From assembly GCA_963082715.1 (NCBI GenBank), contig OY720456.1:17001610-17065609 (forward strand): DNA of 64,000 nt, given 5' to 3'. Below, piece after piece: positions 22,498-35,342 of this stretch. The position numbers were made by a program, and so were the translations under genes. This DNA is from Harpalus rubripes (Eukaryota; Arthropoda; Insecta; Coleoptera; Carabidae). Positions within the stretch are counted from its first letter, which is position 1; every line of letters starts with the position of its first letter. Under the pieces are notes generated by a model that saw nothing but the letters and a program-made list of their open reading frames with translations, did not search any database and was not told the origin of the DNA.

Positions 22498-23127
22498 AAA
22501 AAAATCTGATGTGGCCAGCACATTACCTTCCGTCAGTTCACGCGTCAGTTCTATGTATTTTGTATAATTAAAAGTCATACAGAAAGTTCCTTGCAAAATA
22601 TTATATTTCTTGTACATTACCTTAAGGCAGTTGTATGTATCTTATACAAATTCCATACAGAAAGCAAAGGATCCGATATTTCCAGTAAAATTATAACACA
22701 TACATACTGTCAACTGCACTTGACACTGACACCTTTCAATCAGAATTTTCTTAATATAGCAGCTGTTTCCACAGTTATAGCATAGCGTGCTATTATATGT
22801 CATATTTAATTTCTTTATAATTTTTTAAGTCTATATCCATTTAATATGAAATATAAAATGCATTCAAATCGTATAGAGAATAAAATATTCTTTAATATTT
22901 ATAATAACATTAAATGTAAAAAAATGATATTTAACATCGTTTTTTCAAGAAAAACTGTTAAAATCTTCAAATGGGTGTACTTCCGGTTGACCAATTGTAA
23001 CCAAAATCTAATCAGCTCTTCACATGGATGTAACGAAGAAGAATACGAAAGAATTATAATTTTTTAAATTGTAGTTTTAGAGTTATCGTAGACGAAAATT
23101 TTGTTACACACACACATCCACACACAC

Positions 23128-23185
<58 letters not shown>

Positions 23186-23318
23186 ACATACAGACATCAT
23201 CGTAAAAATAGTAAAATCGTATTCTAGGGACCCTAAAACGTGCTTATTCATCAAAAACTCACCACCGAATTTTTTGACCAAAGACAATACCTTCCTTACC
23301 TAAAGGTGACGGAAGGTA
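22498..23318 (+). mobile_element. Helentron-like repeat, family A copy 2
   Basis: It runs from AAAAATCTGATGTGGCCAGC and TTACCTTCCGTC at the left through a (CA)n tract (about 23105-23180) to the hairpin end CCTTCCTTACCTAAAGGTG, where GGAAGGT closes the stem. It carries the internal module complementary to ACCGGAAGT (near 22983). No coding capacity. Confidence 0.85.
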
Positions 23319-23399
23319 AAAAAATGTAAAGAAAAGAATCAGTCAGTGTATGATCGAAATAGTGCATAGTAGTGAGGCATAGGCCATAAAAGAAGAAGA

Positions 23400-23691
23400 T
23401 AAGAGGAATATTAAAACTGTTGAGATGGATTATCTAAAACGTAGGGTCTCCAGATTAGACAAAATAATGAATGAGGAAATTAGAAATCGAATGTCAACCA
23501 CACCAATTATAATAGACAGAATAGAGACGCGATCTCTAAATGAGGATGGAGGAAAGTCGCTGGCAACTGGGTACCACCAGGAAAGATGGAGAGAGGACGA
23601 CTAATCTTGGAACGAGGAGGTGAAAAGAGCGATGGGACAACGGAACCTGGAAGAAGATCTATCGTATGACCGGGAAGGCAGCATCTAGCTG

Positions 23692-23695
<4 letters not shown>
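23400..23695 (+). pseudogene. RTE-type non-LTR retrotransposon, C-terminal remnant
   Basis: A plus-strand frame from about 23424 reads EMDYLKRRVSRLDKI, then MNEEIRNRM, a stretch with indels, QERWREDD, then after a stop SWNEEVKRAMGQRNLEEDL and SYDRE. This is the characteristic C-terminal tail downstream of the reverse transcriptase in RTE-like LINEs. The catalytic part is absent and stops are present, so it is a 5'-truncated dead copy. It ends in a TA-rich microsatellite, a usual 3' feature of such elements. Confidence 0.65.
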
Positions 23696-23728
<33 letters not shown>

Positions 23729-23734
23729 CTGTAT
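23696..23734. repeat. (TA)n tract at RTE 3' end
   Basis: TA-rich tail following the RTE remnant. Confidence 0.8.
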
Positions 23735-24418
23735 ACCTCAACACTATAGTAGTTTGTACAACAAGAGTGGATGTGATGTCCATATCGCATGAGGATGAAG
23801 TTTGAGCACGACGCCGCAGGCGAAGTATTCAATCATCCGAAGGCGATATGGATATTCCACTTGAGTTGTACAGCATACTTTTTCTACGGCTAACTAAATG
23901 AAGGAAAACACGAGCCATACAAATTTGAAATTTTATTGTACATTATTAGTTAATGTCATTTTATGAACTTGTTTTCCTAGACTTTCTTAATGACATTTGT
24001 TACTAAAATTATGTTTTATAAGAAGTATAGAATTCTTTTACATACTACTTACGATTTTTCTAATTTATTTAGCTTTAACTTCGTTTAAACATTATTAAAT
24101 TTTTCACACGTTTTTTTCTATATTCTGAAATTATTGCAAATCTAAAAAGAATAATATTGACTTGTCAAATGTTACATTTCATGCCGGTCTGATTCCCATT
24201 TTTATACGTTCTTTTTCAATACTTACAACTAATTCATAATATAATTCAGTTAATTGTTATTAAATTATTCAATTTTTTTTATACCGAAAATATTTCCATA
24301 TAAATCACAACATTGAAATGTCAAATGTGACATTTGCATAGTTCTTCTTTTTAATCTAGCAATAAATGAATTAGACAGTTGCCTAGGTTATACGACTTTC
24401 GTGATTTGTGATTCGTGG

Positions 24419-24450
24419 ATTTCATATCCATCCTAGAATGGATATGAAAT
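24419..24450. repeat. Perfect 13-bp hairpin
   Basis: ATTTCATATCCAT pairs with its exact complement across a 6-nt spacer. Confidence 0.8.
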
Positions 24451-24555
24451 TATATCCGTTCAGTTAACTAGTATTGCCTACATATCCATTCTGGAGATTG
24501 TGAAGAAATGGTAAGTTTTTCAAGTGGGAGTAGAAAATAGCTATTTGTGTATTAA

Positions 24556-24649
24556 GAGCGCAAAATGGGACATTGTCGATTGAGAGGTTGTTGCCGCGCG
24601 ACGCAGGAGCGAGGCATTCTCTCGAAATCGACAATGTCCATTTGCGCTC
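24556..24649. repeat. 31-bp stem hairpin
   Basis: GAGCGCAAAATGGGACATTG at the left pairs with 24619-24649 with about three mismatches; the loop is GC-rich. A miniature foldback element is likely, and a small-RNA precursor is possible. Confidence 0.65.
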
Positions 24650-25832
24650 GAAACACACACAAGATTTTTTCTACAGTCGCCACAATGGGGTCCTCCACCA
24701 TAACAAAAATTTATTTTTTATTTATTTTTACTTATCGGTATTTTCCATTCTTCTTGAGCTATTACTTCAAACTAATCTAAGCATTTTATACTTTCGTTTT
24801 TGTAAATGAATGCCCTATTTTATTTTCACAGCAGTGCGGCATTTTGCTTGGTTATGTAAGTGGGTAATGTGTAACTACAGTGTCATTAATTCCTGACTAA
24901 ACGTTCCCATTAAAAATGTAGCCAAGTAACATTTCTCAAAATTGTATAGTTAGAAATTTGAGGAGCGAGCGTTTTTTCTACTTTGTCGCTCTAGAGCGGC
25001 AAAGTGACATTTTGCGTTGACAAAAGAGAGCGCAAATGGCTACTTTGTATATAGACTGTTGAAAAAAGTATTTTTTTTTATTATTCATATGGCTTAATCT
25101 CCTCGGCTATCACATTATATTTGAGAGAATAGGACATCGATTTGAACTTTCCGATTGGCTGAAATTGGATACAAAAGACAAGTTTACCCAATGTAATTTC
25201 GGCTACTTAAAACTGGCGCTGAATGTGAACGCCACCTGCTGAATGACTTAAATGGACCAGCGTATAGAAAAGTATAAAAAGTCATGATATGTAGCTTACA
25301 CCACTTGTAATATTATTATTTATCGTTAAAGACATGATGATAATATAAATAAACCGTGTCTAGAAGTTATTATTTAATATTTAATATACATGGTAGTTCC
25401 CCAGTAATTGAGGGATGAGATTGTGTAATGAATTTATAGGTTGTAAAACTGGTGGTAAATCTTGAAGCATGTGCAAACTTATCTGAGCTTATTAACAGCA
25501 GAATCCTCGGAGTTGTTCTGGTTGGTAATTAAATTTGTCCGCTACACCGCGGGGCGTTCCAGCTATTGGCGGACGCCAAACCCGGGCTACGCGAGGGTTG
25601 TAGGCCTGATCCTGATCACATGATTCATGCCCGAGTTGTGGAATTGTATATGGGGTGATAACATCTCTAATTAATTTCATTTATTAAAATAGTTAAAATT
25701 GGGAACATTAAATTTCTATTAGTGCTATCCTAATTTTGCTAAACATTTTTTTGTAGAAGAGTATATGCGATATCGGGTAGATTTTTTTACATCTGTTGTG
25801 GCAACTTTCTAGCTTGCTGCCATACCTTATAC

Positions 25833-26240
25833 CAGTGGCGGATTTAACGGTAAGCAATGGCACACTTGCTTCCTAGGCCCTCATCCGAAAGGGCCTTCAG
25901 GCCCTTGTCTGAAAAGGCTTCTGGTCCCTGTCAAACAAAATTTACAAATATATTGTCATTAGACGAGTAAAAACAGAGTATCCACGTTGATATTACTCGT
26001 TAAAATTAAAATAATATTGAAGCAACTTCACCATATTTAGATTCAGTTTCTAGTCGTGAATGTGAAATGCTCATTCTTGATAATTAATATGCCGCGTGTA
26101 GAGATGTATTCGATCTTTAGCTTTGGCCCAGTTCGATTTCGAGGCCATCATCGACTCGGGCCTATTTTTATTTTCGGCAATGTTGAACCGAAGAGCCAAG
26201 TCGGACTTACCATATTGGCCCGGCTAGAAAAATAAAAAAG

Positions 26241-26321
<81 letters not shown>

Positions 26322-27131
26322 AATCACATGCATAGTTTCTTTAATAACGAAAATGGATGGCTTTAATCATGATCATAATGAATTAATAATATCCTAATAA
26401 AAAATAAAACAGTTACTTTACTCCAAAATTTCAAGGATCGCCGTTACAACAATTTCAAGTTTAAGTCAGTCAACAACGAATGCCAAAAGGTTGATTTTTG
26501 TTTCTAGCATAATAATTTTTTTATCTTATTTTTAAGTAGAAACAGAAAATTAGATAAAATTATTCATTCACGTAACTATAGTACAAGATTTGTTAAAAAA
26601 GTTGTATCAAATTTCGGACCTATTCGGAAAAAAAGGTGTTAAATACTATTTATAAAGAAAAATTTATGCTAAATATCTTACACTAGAAACGTCTCATTTT
26701 GGACAATTTATGGTAACCAATGTGGAACGATTTAGTTAAACATAGTTTTTTATAAGTTTGATACGAAAAAATTTAAACACGTGATGTTATATCAAAATCA
26801 AAATTAAGAATGCCGAATGTATTCAATTTCGTGCTTTAGCCCGGCTCGATTTCAAGTCAATTTTCGAGCCGGGTCTGTTTATTTATTGTAGAGTCAATAT
26901 TCAAGTCTGGCTGCCGATATTTTTTATCGGATCGAGTCGAGCTAAGCGGCCATAGCTCGAATGTTGTTCAATCTTACTCCTTTCATTGTTCAATGAAATA
27001 TGTTTATTATTTCGAATGAATTTTTCGTTAGCCTACTATATAAATCGGTTAAAGATTATAAAAAAATGAACCTGGGCCTGGACCCCAAGAATACTTTGCG
27101 CCCTGGGCCTTTTTCCTTAAATCCGCCACTG
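25833..27131. mobile_element. hAT-like non-autonomous element, TIR CAGTGGCGGATTTAA
   Basis: A perfect 15-bp TIR, CAGTGGCGGATTTAA at the left and its complement at 27117-27131, of the CAGNGGCGGAT type common in hAT elements. The interior has a (TA)n tract and two related copies (about 26100-26245 and 26812-26960) of a GGCCC/TCGAG-rich segment. No transposase. An 8-bp duplication could not be shown: CCTTATAC precedes it, while CCTTGTAC starts only four bases after the right end. Confidence 0.6.
26245..26318. repeat. (TA)n microsatellite
   Basis: Perfect TA tract inside the hAT-like element. Confidence 0.95.
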
Positions 27132-27152
27132 CCTCCCTTGTACGACAATATA

Positions 27153-27716
27153 CAGGGTGGTGACTCTAACACCGGAACATAGGGATTTAATACGGAACAT
27201 TGGGATTTAACATGTAAAATCAGACATTTGTAATTTCCTGCTTCCCTAATTATTTCAGGTAAAAAGGCCACAAACAAAAGTTGTAGAGCATAAAATTCTA
27301 CATTCTAGGTTAGTTTATTTTTATTATTATTTGTAATTTCTGTTCAAATGAACAAGTATCAATTTAAATTAATAGATAATTGTTCACTGAAACAGAAATT
27401 AGAGATAATAATACCTAATAAAAATAAATTAACCTAATATGACACATAAACCGTTAGATATTTGTTAATTATTTTGTCTCAATTCCATGGCTATTGCTAT
27501 TTTGCAGGTGATTTCCAACATTTTCATAGCTAATTTCTGCTGTTACAAAGCAAGCAAAATTAATTTTGCTTATTGATTCAAATGTAGAATTTTATTCTCT
27601 ACAACTTTTATTTGAAGCTTTTTTACCTAAAATAATTAGGGAAGCAAGAAATTACAAAAGTCTGATGTTAAACCTCTTTGTTCCGATGTTTGAGTCCACC
27701 ATCCTGAATAAACTTC
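27153..27716. mobile_element. Palindromic element CAGGGTGGTGACTC
   Basis: The two ends, CAGGGTGGTGACTCTAAC and the imperfect complement of GAGTCCACCATCCTG, begin arms that pair over about 200 bp (including TTTCCTGCTTCCC with GGGAAGCAAGAAA). Flanking TA suggests TA-target insertion. A 19-bp duplication around CGGAACAT occurs in the left arm only. Confidence 0.65.
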
Positions 27717-28760
27717 TATGATAACTAGCAAATATTCAGTTATTATATGACAAGACTGATGAGACGTATTGCCATAAAAACGGCAATACGTCAATCCAGG
27801 AAGCAATAGTATTTTCTATTATTTTTGATGCTCGTGTGGTATACGCATTGACTATTTCACAAATGAAATGAAATTTTACTATTTTCCTGTACTCACGTTG
27901 TAAAGCAGTAAACATTCACCATAACGATTCATTTGGGACATTTTGACATTTGATTGCAGTTCAAAATAAACAAATCGGGTAAACAATTTTTTGTCATGGT
28001 TACAGTGAATATACGCTTATTATGCGTATATTTGCTATAATACGCGGTTTCTATGAAAAATAAAGCATTTTGATTGGTGTAAAACATGATGAGGGGAATA
28101 GTCATATGTTAGTCGCATTTTATCATTTTCCTCATCTCATCTCATCTCAAAATGAGATGAGTTTGACATGGACTGAGTTGAGATCAAGTGAGATTTTTAT
28201 GAAGTAAAAAGAACGACAAACGACAAATTTTCTTGATGACTTGAACAACTGATTATTTTAGTTATTTTGGATCGCCCAAAACTATGAGTGGGCATTATTT
28301 GGGCTTCTGTTATTCTTTTGATTACGTAATAACATGTAATCAAATGTTGGTTAAATTATACGGTACTATTATAGCTTCCACATAATTTTCAATTCTATGA
28401 AGTTTACGTCTCTTTGCTATATTATTTCCCACGAAATTGTCTGCATAATTATTAATTCTTTAAATATTAATATTTATTAAAGGAATAAACAAATAATCTT
28501 TACAATAACCAAACTAATTGTATGTGACAGCTCGTGATAGCAAAACATTGATCCCTACCATTCACTAAGATTAAAAACTCTACAAGCATAACTTCCAGAG
28601 GTGACTAAGAATCAGGATGGGGGGACGAACTCTTCTCACTTTATCTCACCTCCGTTACGATAAAAACAACGGTCAAAATTAGTGGGGCAATTGAGGTGAG
28701 CTGAGATCTCATGTAAAAAGTGGTAAAAAGAACGAGACTATAATACCACACGTGTGTTCA
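27717..28760. other. No gene recognised
   Basis: AT-rich. CTCATCTCATCTC at 28133-28150 and two direct copies of a TTGAGATC...AAAAAGAACGA-type end (near 28180 and 28700) resemble the termini of the 48753-49203 element, suggesting decayed copies. Confidence 0.4.
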
Positions 28761-29876
28761 GGGGCCTGTTTCTCAAAAAATAATAGTTTACAAGTTACTA
28801 GTTAAAGTGAAATTTTTAATGGTACTAGTAAATTGTGTTTCTGAAAAGTATTTTACTACTCGTAGTTTACAAGTTACTAGTTCACAAATTAATATTTACA
28901 AGTGAAATTTTAATAGTCAAGTAAAATAGTGTTTCTGAAACATTTTCAATAGTCTAGTAGTTTCTTTTTTAATAAATACTAGTATTTAATCCAATATTCT
29001 TTAAATCAAGTGATTTTATTTTCTGCCTGACGTTGACATTTTCATGTGTTTTAATTTGAAATTAAATTATTTTCAATAAAAATGTCTACACTGGATGCGA
29101 AATTAACTATTTTGGGGATGATTCGAGATGCTTAAGGTATTCTATTTGGAGTATTCTCTGAATAAATTGTCTAATCAGTTAAATTCAATGAATGGATAAA
29201 AATCTGTCAAACTTGTCACGCTTCGGGTTGAGTTGACAAGACAAAGACTAGAAATATATCAGGGTCACATTTTGGTCTAACTTAAAAAAGTTGTATTTTT
29301 ACGGTTAATGCATGATTTCTGTTCATATCTAGCTCAAGAATAAGTCCCAATAAATTAATTAATGTTCTATTTACCATGAGTAACCTCTCATTCATATGGG
29401 GTTTCTGCATGGACATAATTTATTCTTGCTTTAATTAGTTTTTGACGTCGCACTACTTCTTCATCACAAGACTCAGAGTCACTAGACCACATTATATTAT
29501 TTAAAAAAATATATTAACACTAAACAACGACAGACACTACGTGAATCTGAATTAACATTAACAAATAACCATTGAATTACATACGAAAAAGAAAAAAATA
29601 CACGAACTGTCAAATAATACGACTAGTAAAATTTATATTCAAAATTTACAAGACTTTTGACACTTGTAGCTTTTCTCTAGTAAATTACTGGTATGACAGA
29701 CAACTCAAATATTTTGAGAAACAAAATACTAGTACTTTTGTCAAATACACTAGTAACAACTTATAACTAGTATTTTACACTTGTATATTTCAGAAACAAA
29801 AACTAGTAAACTTCACTAGTATTACTAGTGTAGGGACTAGTAATACTAGTCCCGTATTTTTTGATAAACAGGCTCC
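28761..29876. mobile_element. TIR element GGCCTGTTTCTCAAAA with ACTAGT repeats
   Basis: The left end GGGGCCTGTTTCTCAAAAAA and the complementary right end (from TTTTTTGATAAACAGGC) bound 1.1 kb. Both subterminal regions hold many copies of ACTAGTA/TACTAGT interspersed with GTTTCTGAAA. The same design, with GCCTGTTTCATAAA ends, occurs at 56827-57297. No coding capacity. Confidence 0.65.
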
Positions 29877-29886
29877 AGCTATTATC

Positions 29887-29991
29887 GAATATATTGTGTT
29901 GCCACGAAACGTATTATTTTGGAATATCACGACTGCGAAGGAGGGGTGGTATTCTAAATTAATACGTTGAGTGTAGCAACACAATATATTC
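29887..29991. repeat. 105-bp hairpin
   Basis: GAATATATTGTGTTGCCACG at the left pairs with the right arm ending CACAATATATTC. The stem is about 40 bp with a few mismatches. Confidence 0.65.
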
Positions 29992-31584
29992 TGATACTTA
30001 ATACTGAACACATGAGTAGTATTCGTTGGATTATACAATGAATAAATTTGACAACAAAAATAAAATATTTTTTTTCACGTTTGTTGATAAATAAAACAAC
30101 ATATTTTCTAGTGGTTACTGTGGCGATATTACATTTGGGACCCAGCAAATATACAAAAACGGTTGTACCACGTCGTCAAGGGTATATTCGTTTATCTATA
30201 TAAAATTCTCAAATGCCATTAGCTGAATTAAATATGAATTGTATAATCATTAGTATTACTATGTATAAGAGAATGTCCCCAATAGCCCCATATCTATTGA
30301 AAGATCACAATTTTAATTTACTATGATGATTGCAGTTTTTAATATTCAAATTATCATTTTTTCATTAATATTACAGACACTGAATGCAATATTTAAAATA
30401 ATTAAAAAATGGCTGTCAGTGTTCAATATTATGCCACAATAAATTCCTTATATGTTTTTATACACCTATGAATCTAAATGTAAAGTGTGTTTATATTTCG
30501 TTCTCCATGTTTTGTATTTTATTTTGAAATTGTTCAAATTGCAATGTACCGATCCTGAATATAAGCTCATACTTGATGACTGCAAGAAGCAAACTCCGAA
30601 GGGGCTTCAATTGAATCTGATTTGTAGTTTCGAAGTTTTAATTTGAATAAATTTTTCGCATGCGGTTGTTATCGTTTATCACGAGTATGAAAGCAGTTTG
30701 TTACATTTAGAATTGAATTCTGCTCTTTCTCAATTCACCGTCGTTCTTGTGAGTAATGTTTACTTGTAGGTATGCATGCATAACAATGACTCACAAGCGA
30801 AACTCTTTAATGCAAACAGAATGTTTCTTTGTCATTTTAAAATTCACGAATGTTATTTTTGTTCCAGACTACTTTTGACAAAATAATGCGATAAGCAAAT
30901 AGAAAATAATGCCGAGTTTTTATTCTGTAAACAATTTTCTTTGAAGAAACTTTTTCTGAAAACAAAATACACAAGCGTATCCAAAGCTTATAATTGTGTA
31001 ATATGAAAACAAGGAAACCTTATATTTGCTATTCTTCAGACCGATATACAAGTAAACAAAAGATTTAATCTCTTTTCTTGCAAACAATTTACATTTGTAC
31101 GAAGAAACGCGATAGCTTTGCGAATCGAATAATATAAAAACTTATCGTTTGCGTGCTTTAAAATAAAATGGCCTTAATTAACAATATTATTATTCAGACG
31201 AAGTTGTAAATATAAAATTATCAGGGGTTTAAACTTCGTTTGTTATTATTCTTGTTGACATTTCGATAAAGAATATTAATAGAGGATAAATGCACTGTGT
31301 TGTTGTTCAAATGAAGTAGTGTGTTAAAAAAATACGTAACTGGGAATATAGGCTATGAACAGAGAAACGTGTATTTGATTATTATTCAATTCAAAAGTCA
31401 AGTTGTAAAATTTTATCTTCAATTGTTATTTTGGAGAAAAGATAATAAAGAAGGAAACAGTATACGAGTATTGCGATTCGCCATTTTCTAATTTATTTCT
31501 ATTTTTAAAATAAGATTCAATTAGAAAAGCTTTGATTTTTTTAGATAACATTTTCGACAATATCTCGTGTCAAATTGACATTTA
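29992..31584. other. No gene recognised
   Basis: AT-rich, no repeat detected. Short frames near 29954-30148 and 30452-30646 show no domain. Confidence 0.4.
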
Positions 31585-32199
31585 TGCTGGATTTATACAG
31601 CGTAAGCCGTAACGTAACGTACCGTGCTGTAACGTAACGTAAAGAATAAATCAATGCATACATATGTGATAATTTATACAGACGTAAGCCGTAACGTGAC
31701 GTACCGTGCCGTAACGTGTCAAAAACCCAAAGATCGCCAACATTTTATCTTTCTACGTTACGGCACGTTACGGTACGTTGCGATATTACGAAAATGACTA
31801 CTGCCCTGCGCTATAGTCTGTTTTTGTGTGGCTAATTTTGTCAAAGTTGGGATTAATAAATTAAATGGAAATAAATGTAAAAAATACTGCATTATGAATA
31901 GTTTGTCTTGTTTGACTTTGACTGACATAAGTGACATGTGTCATGTGTGAAAGTTTAGATTAATATATTGAATGGAAATATATTTGAAATATAGTGCATT
32001 GCGAATAAACTAACGAACCTGATAAATACAAATCTGACGTACACTACAGTTGTATCAACAAAGCAGTAGTATACTTTTTACGAAAATGTACCGTAAAAGT
32101 TTTGTATAAAATAGCCTAGAAAAATCATGCGTTACGATACGTTACAATACGCCACGGCACGGTACGTTACGTTACAGCTTACGCTGTATAAATCCAGCA
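31585..32199. mobile_element. Harbinger-like MITE with TTA duplication
   Basis: The TIRs of about 40 bp start TGCTGGATTTATACAGCGTA and are followed by runs of GTAACGTAACGTACCGTGC-type words, repeated two to three times inside each end. TTA precedes (31582-31584) and follows (32200-32202), the target duplication typical of PIF/Harbinger. It is 615 bp with no transposase. Confidence 0.75.
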
Positions 32200-32202
32200 T
32201 TA

Positions 32203-33690
32203 ATTAAATACTTTTAAATTAAGCCGTATGTTTCTTTATTCATAGCTTCCTCCGAGCTAGGCTTTTTAACACATGGTAGTTGACAGTACAAAATGCGCCA
32301 ATTTAACACATTAGTTAACATATTACAAAAATATCAACATTTGTTTATTATTGCTTTGTTCTGTAGTGTATTATGTTCATAAATTTTTGGAAAATATTTT
32401 AATATAAGTAAGTATGTACATCATTCTTTCTAAGCTTTACATCCATGAAAAGTTTTTTTCTAGAATTATTTTCAAAGAAAACTCTGGGTCAATTTCTGTC
32501 ATTTTTCCGAGGGGTCACAAAGAAATTGTCTGCATATATGTACATAAAATACATGGTAAAAGTGTGCGTATGTAACTTACAGAATGAGAAATACAGTACA
32601 TGGATCGCATCATTGGAGTGCCACATGTCACTGATTGTAATACAGACAGTCCGAAGTCAAATCACACTTACGTCAAAGTATAAATTCTAATTTTCAAATA
32701 GCACAAAAGTGACCCCTTTATTATAGTTTCCACAACAACTTTGAAAACATTGTGAGGTGACGCCTGGGAAACGTCCTCAATAGCATATGTAGATATATCT
32801 TCATTATCAAAATATATTAATGAGTTATAAAATCATATCATTCAATTCCAGTCACATCGTAATGAGAGCGACAAAATTTCGACAAAATTCAAATAAAACA
32901 CGATAAATATAAAAGTGTTTTATAATTATACTCCAATAAAATAAAATTAGTCCGCGTTCTTTTTGGAAAAGAACTATACAAACCTTTTTTTCTGACAAGA
33001 ATCAAAGAAGTTCGAATTTTAGGTAGGTACATAATATTTTTAAACATCATTTCATTTTTTCTGTAAATTTATATATGAGTGAATATATTTTTTTACAAAG
33101 TAAAGATTTTTTAAATATTTTTTTGCTTCACCACCTTCTAAAGTTGCCTTTATTTCTCACTTTTCAATTGCTAAAATGTGTCATTACAGAAAAGTGTGAA
33201 ATAAAAAAAACTTTAAAATAAAAAAATAACTATGAAATAAAAAATCACCAGTATCACTAATACTCTAATTTTTGCTCATTTTCTATCTTTTTGAAGAACT
33301 AAATAATAGCAAAAAATATGAAAATACATTTTTTTAATAACCCAAACTTCTTCTCCATGCTGTTACCCAAAATCGGGTGTGAGATATCCTTTTCTTCAGG
33401 TTGAAATAGTACCTACCACTAGTGACATATGTCGTCACAATGTGATTTCAGACCATATGTTTTTCTACTTGCTAAGTACATTGTTCTATTTAAGGTTGTA
33501 GTTTAAAAAGTTATATTAAATTGTATTATTGAGTAGTGTAAATAGTGAATAAAATTAATAGTGACTACATTAAAGTATCGTGACATTTTTATCAAATTGA
33601 CATTTTTCTTTTAAAAATTATTTTAAATTTTGTAACTGAAGATCGTGGTGTTGCAAAAAATTATGTATATAACTTGTGATTAAACGGTCC
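32203..33690. other. No gene recognised
   Basis: AT-rich. An 81-codon frame near 32445-32690 has no domain. Confidence 0.4.
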
Positions 33691-34532
33691 TTTTTACCTC
33701 TCGCTAAGAGAGGTATTGAATTCATGCTAAAAATCGCATATCCAGATCTTAGTGAATAAACACGTTTTAAGGTCCCTAGAATCCGATTATAACAATTTTA
33801 CGATGAAGTCCGTGTGTGTGTGTGGATGTTGGATCCACGATTTCTAAAATACTATAAGACTTAAGACATTTTTAACTACGGATTCCGCAATCTAACAATA
33901 ATGGGAAGAGTTGATTAAGTTTTGATAACAATTTGACAACCGGAAGTAGTAGTTACAAGAAAAAAATCATCTAAATATTATTTATCGTAAATTTATGTAA
34001 ATACTCATATTAAAGAACGTTAAATTCTTTATTCGATAAATATAAATTCATTATTATATCTTCTGTAGATTTAGAGATAAAGAAATGCATATAAAATAAT
34101 TTGATGTAAAAATTCTCAGATCAAATTACTTCAAGGCAAGAAATTCAAATGTTTGTAATTGACACATAAATGTTACTGTCAAAAATATGTGTATGCCACT
34201 GTCAAAAATATTTGTACATCATTATGAAGATTATGAAAATAAAAAAGTCAACAACGCAAAAGAATATACGTAAAAAAGAATATAAAAGGAATTTGCGAAA
34301 AGATGACGAATATAAAGAAAAAGAAAATTTCAGGATATTAAATATGAAGAAAATGTATGTATTGTACATCATTTATATTAAAATATCCCATAGATTCTGC
34401 AAATATATGTGAGAATTATTTAGTAGTGAGACATGAATATATGTATTTGTATTTAAAAATATTTTTCGTTTTATGCGTACAACCAGGTAAAATATCTGGC
34501 GAGAGGTTATGTACTGGCCACATCAGATTTTT
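33691..34532 (-). mobile_element. Helentron-like repeat, family B copy 2 (uninterrupted)
   Basis: The left end has the hairpin ACCTCTC, loop GCTAA, GAGAGGT. The shared block GTCCCTAGAATCCG and ACGATGAAGTCCGTG with (TG)n follow, then ACCGGAAGTAGTAGTTAC, and the right end GGCGAGAGGTTATGTACTGG with CACATCAGATTTTTT. This copy lacks the insertion found in copy 3 and shows the empty site near 34462. Confidence 0.88.
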
Positions 34533-35342
34533 TCATTTGTGAGTTTGTGAGTACTGTTTAACTATACTTGTTAAAATACTATTAATAAAATATTTCCTCA
34601 TAATATAAAATTTCAAACTGAACGCCTTGTTTTATGCTTTATGCATGTACGTTCTTAAAATGAGATTTGTTTTTTAAAATTTTTTATTTAAAAAAAAACT
34701 TCGTGTATATGTAAAATACACATTTCATTTAATTAATTTCTTTTTGTCCTTTTATTAAACAATTGATGGGAGATATAAAATGAATAGCGCTACGGGCAAC
34801 AAATATACCTACCTATAAAACCGTCACTGCTTATTTCTAACAAAAATGAAACTACAGAAGTTAATGTTGCTCGGTCACATCATATTTTTCTGCGGCACAC
34901 TTTTTCAAAAAAGACATTGTATTTCCTCTTCCTCGTCAGAGTCGAGTACCGTGCCGACCCTGACTCGTGATCATAGTGGTATTGGATAGTTATGAATGTT
35001 TGAGCAGGGCGACTCGCCTATACACCTCGTTCGATTCCGACATAATAAAAAGCGATCGCTGCACGCTGTAAATCTCTCGAGGGTTGTTACTACATAATGC
35101 ACACGCGCAATAAAATCACTTCATGCCTCTACCCAGTCCACCACACATGTCACATGTGTCCCCAGACCAGTGCCTTCCAACATCTAACCACGGGAACGAG
35201 AACATTTTTTATGGTTATTGATATTTTATAGATTTTATTATTTATTATCCTATAACTTACATGTTGGTTTTACAGTTTTAACCTGAATCTCTAACCTACA
35301 TTTTTGACACATTGAAGAAGAATATTAAATTACGAGTAGATT
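34533..35342. other. No gene recognised; GC-richer island 34920-35180
   Basis: 34920-35180 is richer in G+C than its surroundings (for example AAAAGCGATCGCTGCACGC) and shares no sequence with the repeats of this window. It has no long frame. Confidence 0.4.

Larger units (their letters stand above)
23735..25832. other. No gene recognised; hairpins and a possible LTR
   Basis: AT-rich. It contains two hairpins, listed separately. The segment 25057-25391 has LTR-like signals (TATAAAA near 25275, AATAAA near 25348, an ATACA end followed by TGG), but no second copy is visible. 25490-25670 is GC-richer and unrecognised. Confidence 0.4.

Noticed and set aside
25057..25391. Second solo LTR
   Set aside because: TATAAAA, AATAAA and a TGG after the end fit, but no second copy, coding region or target duplication was seen.
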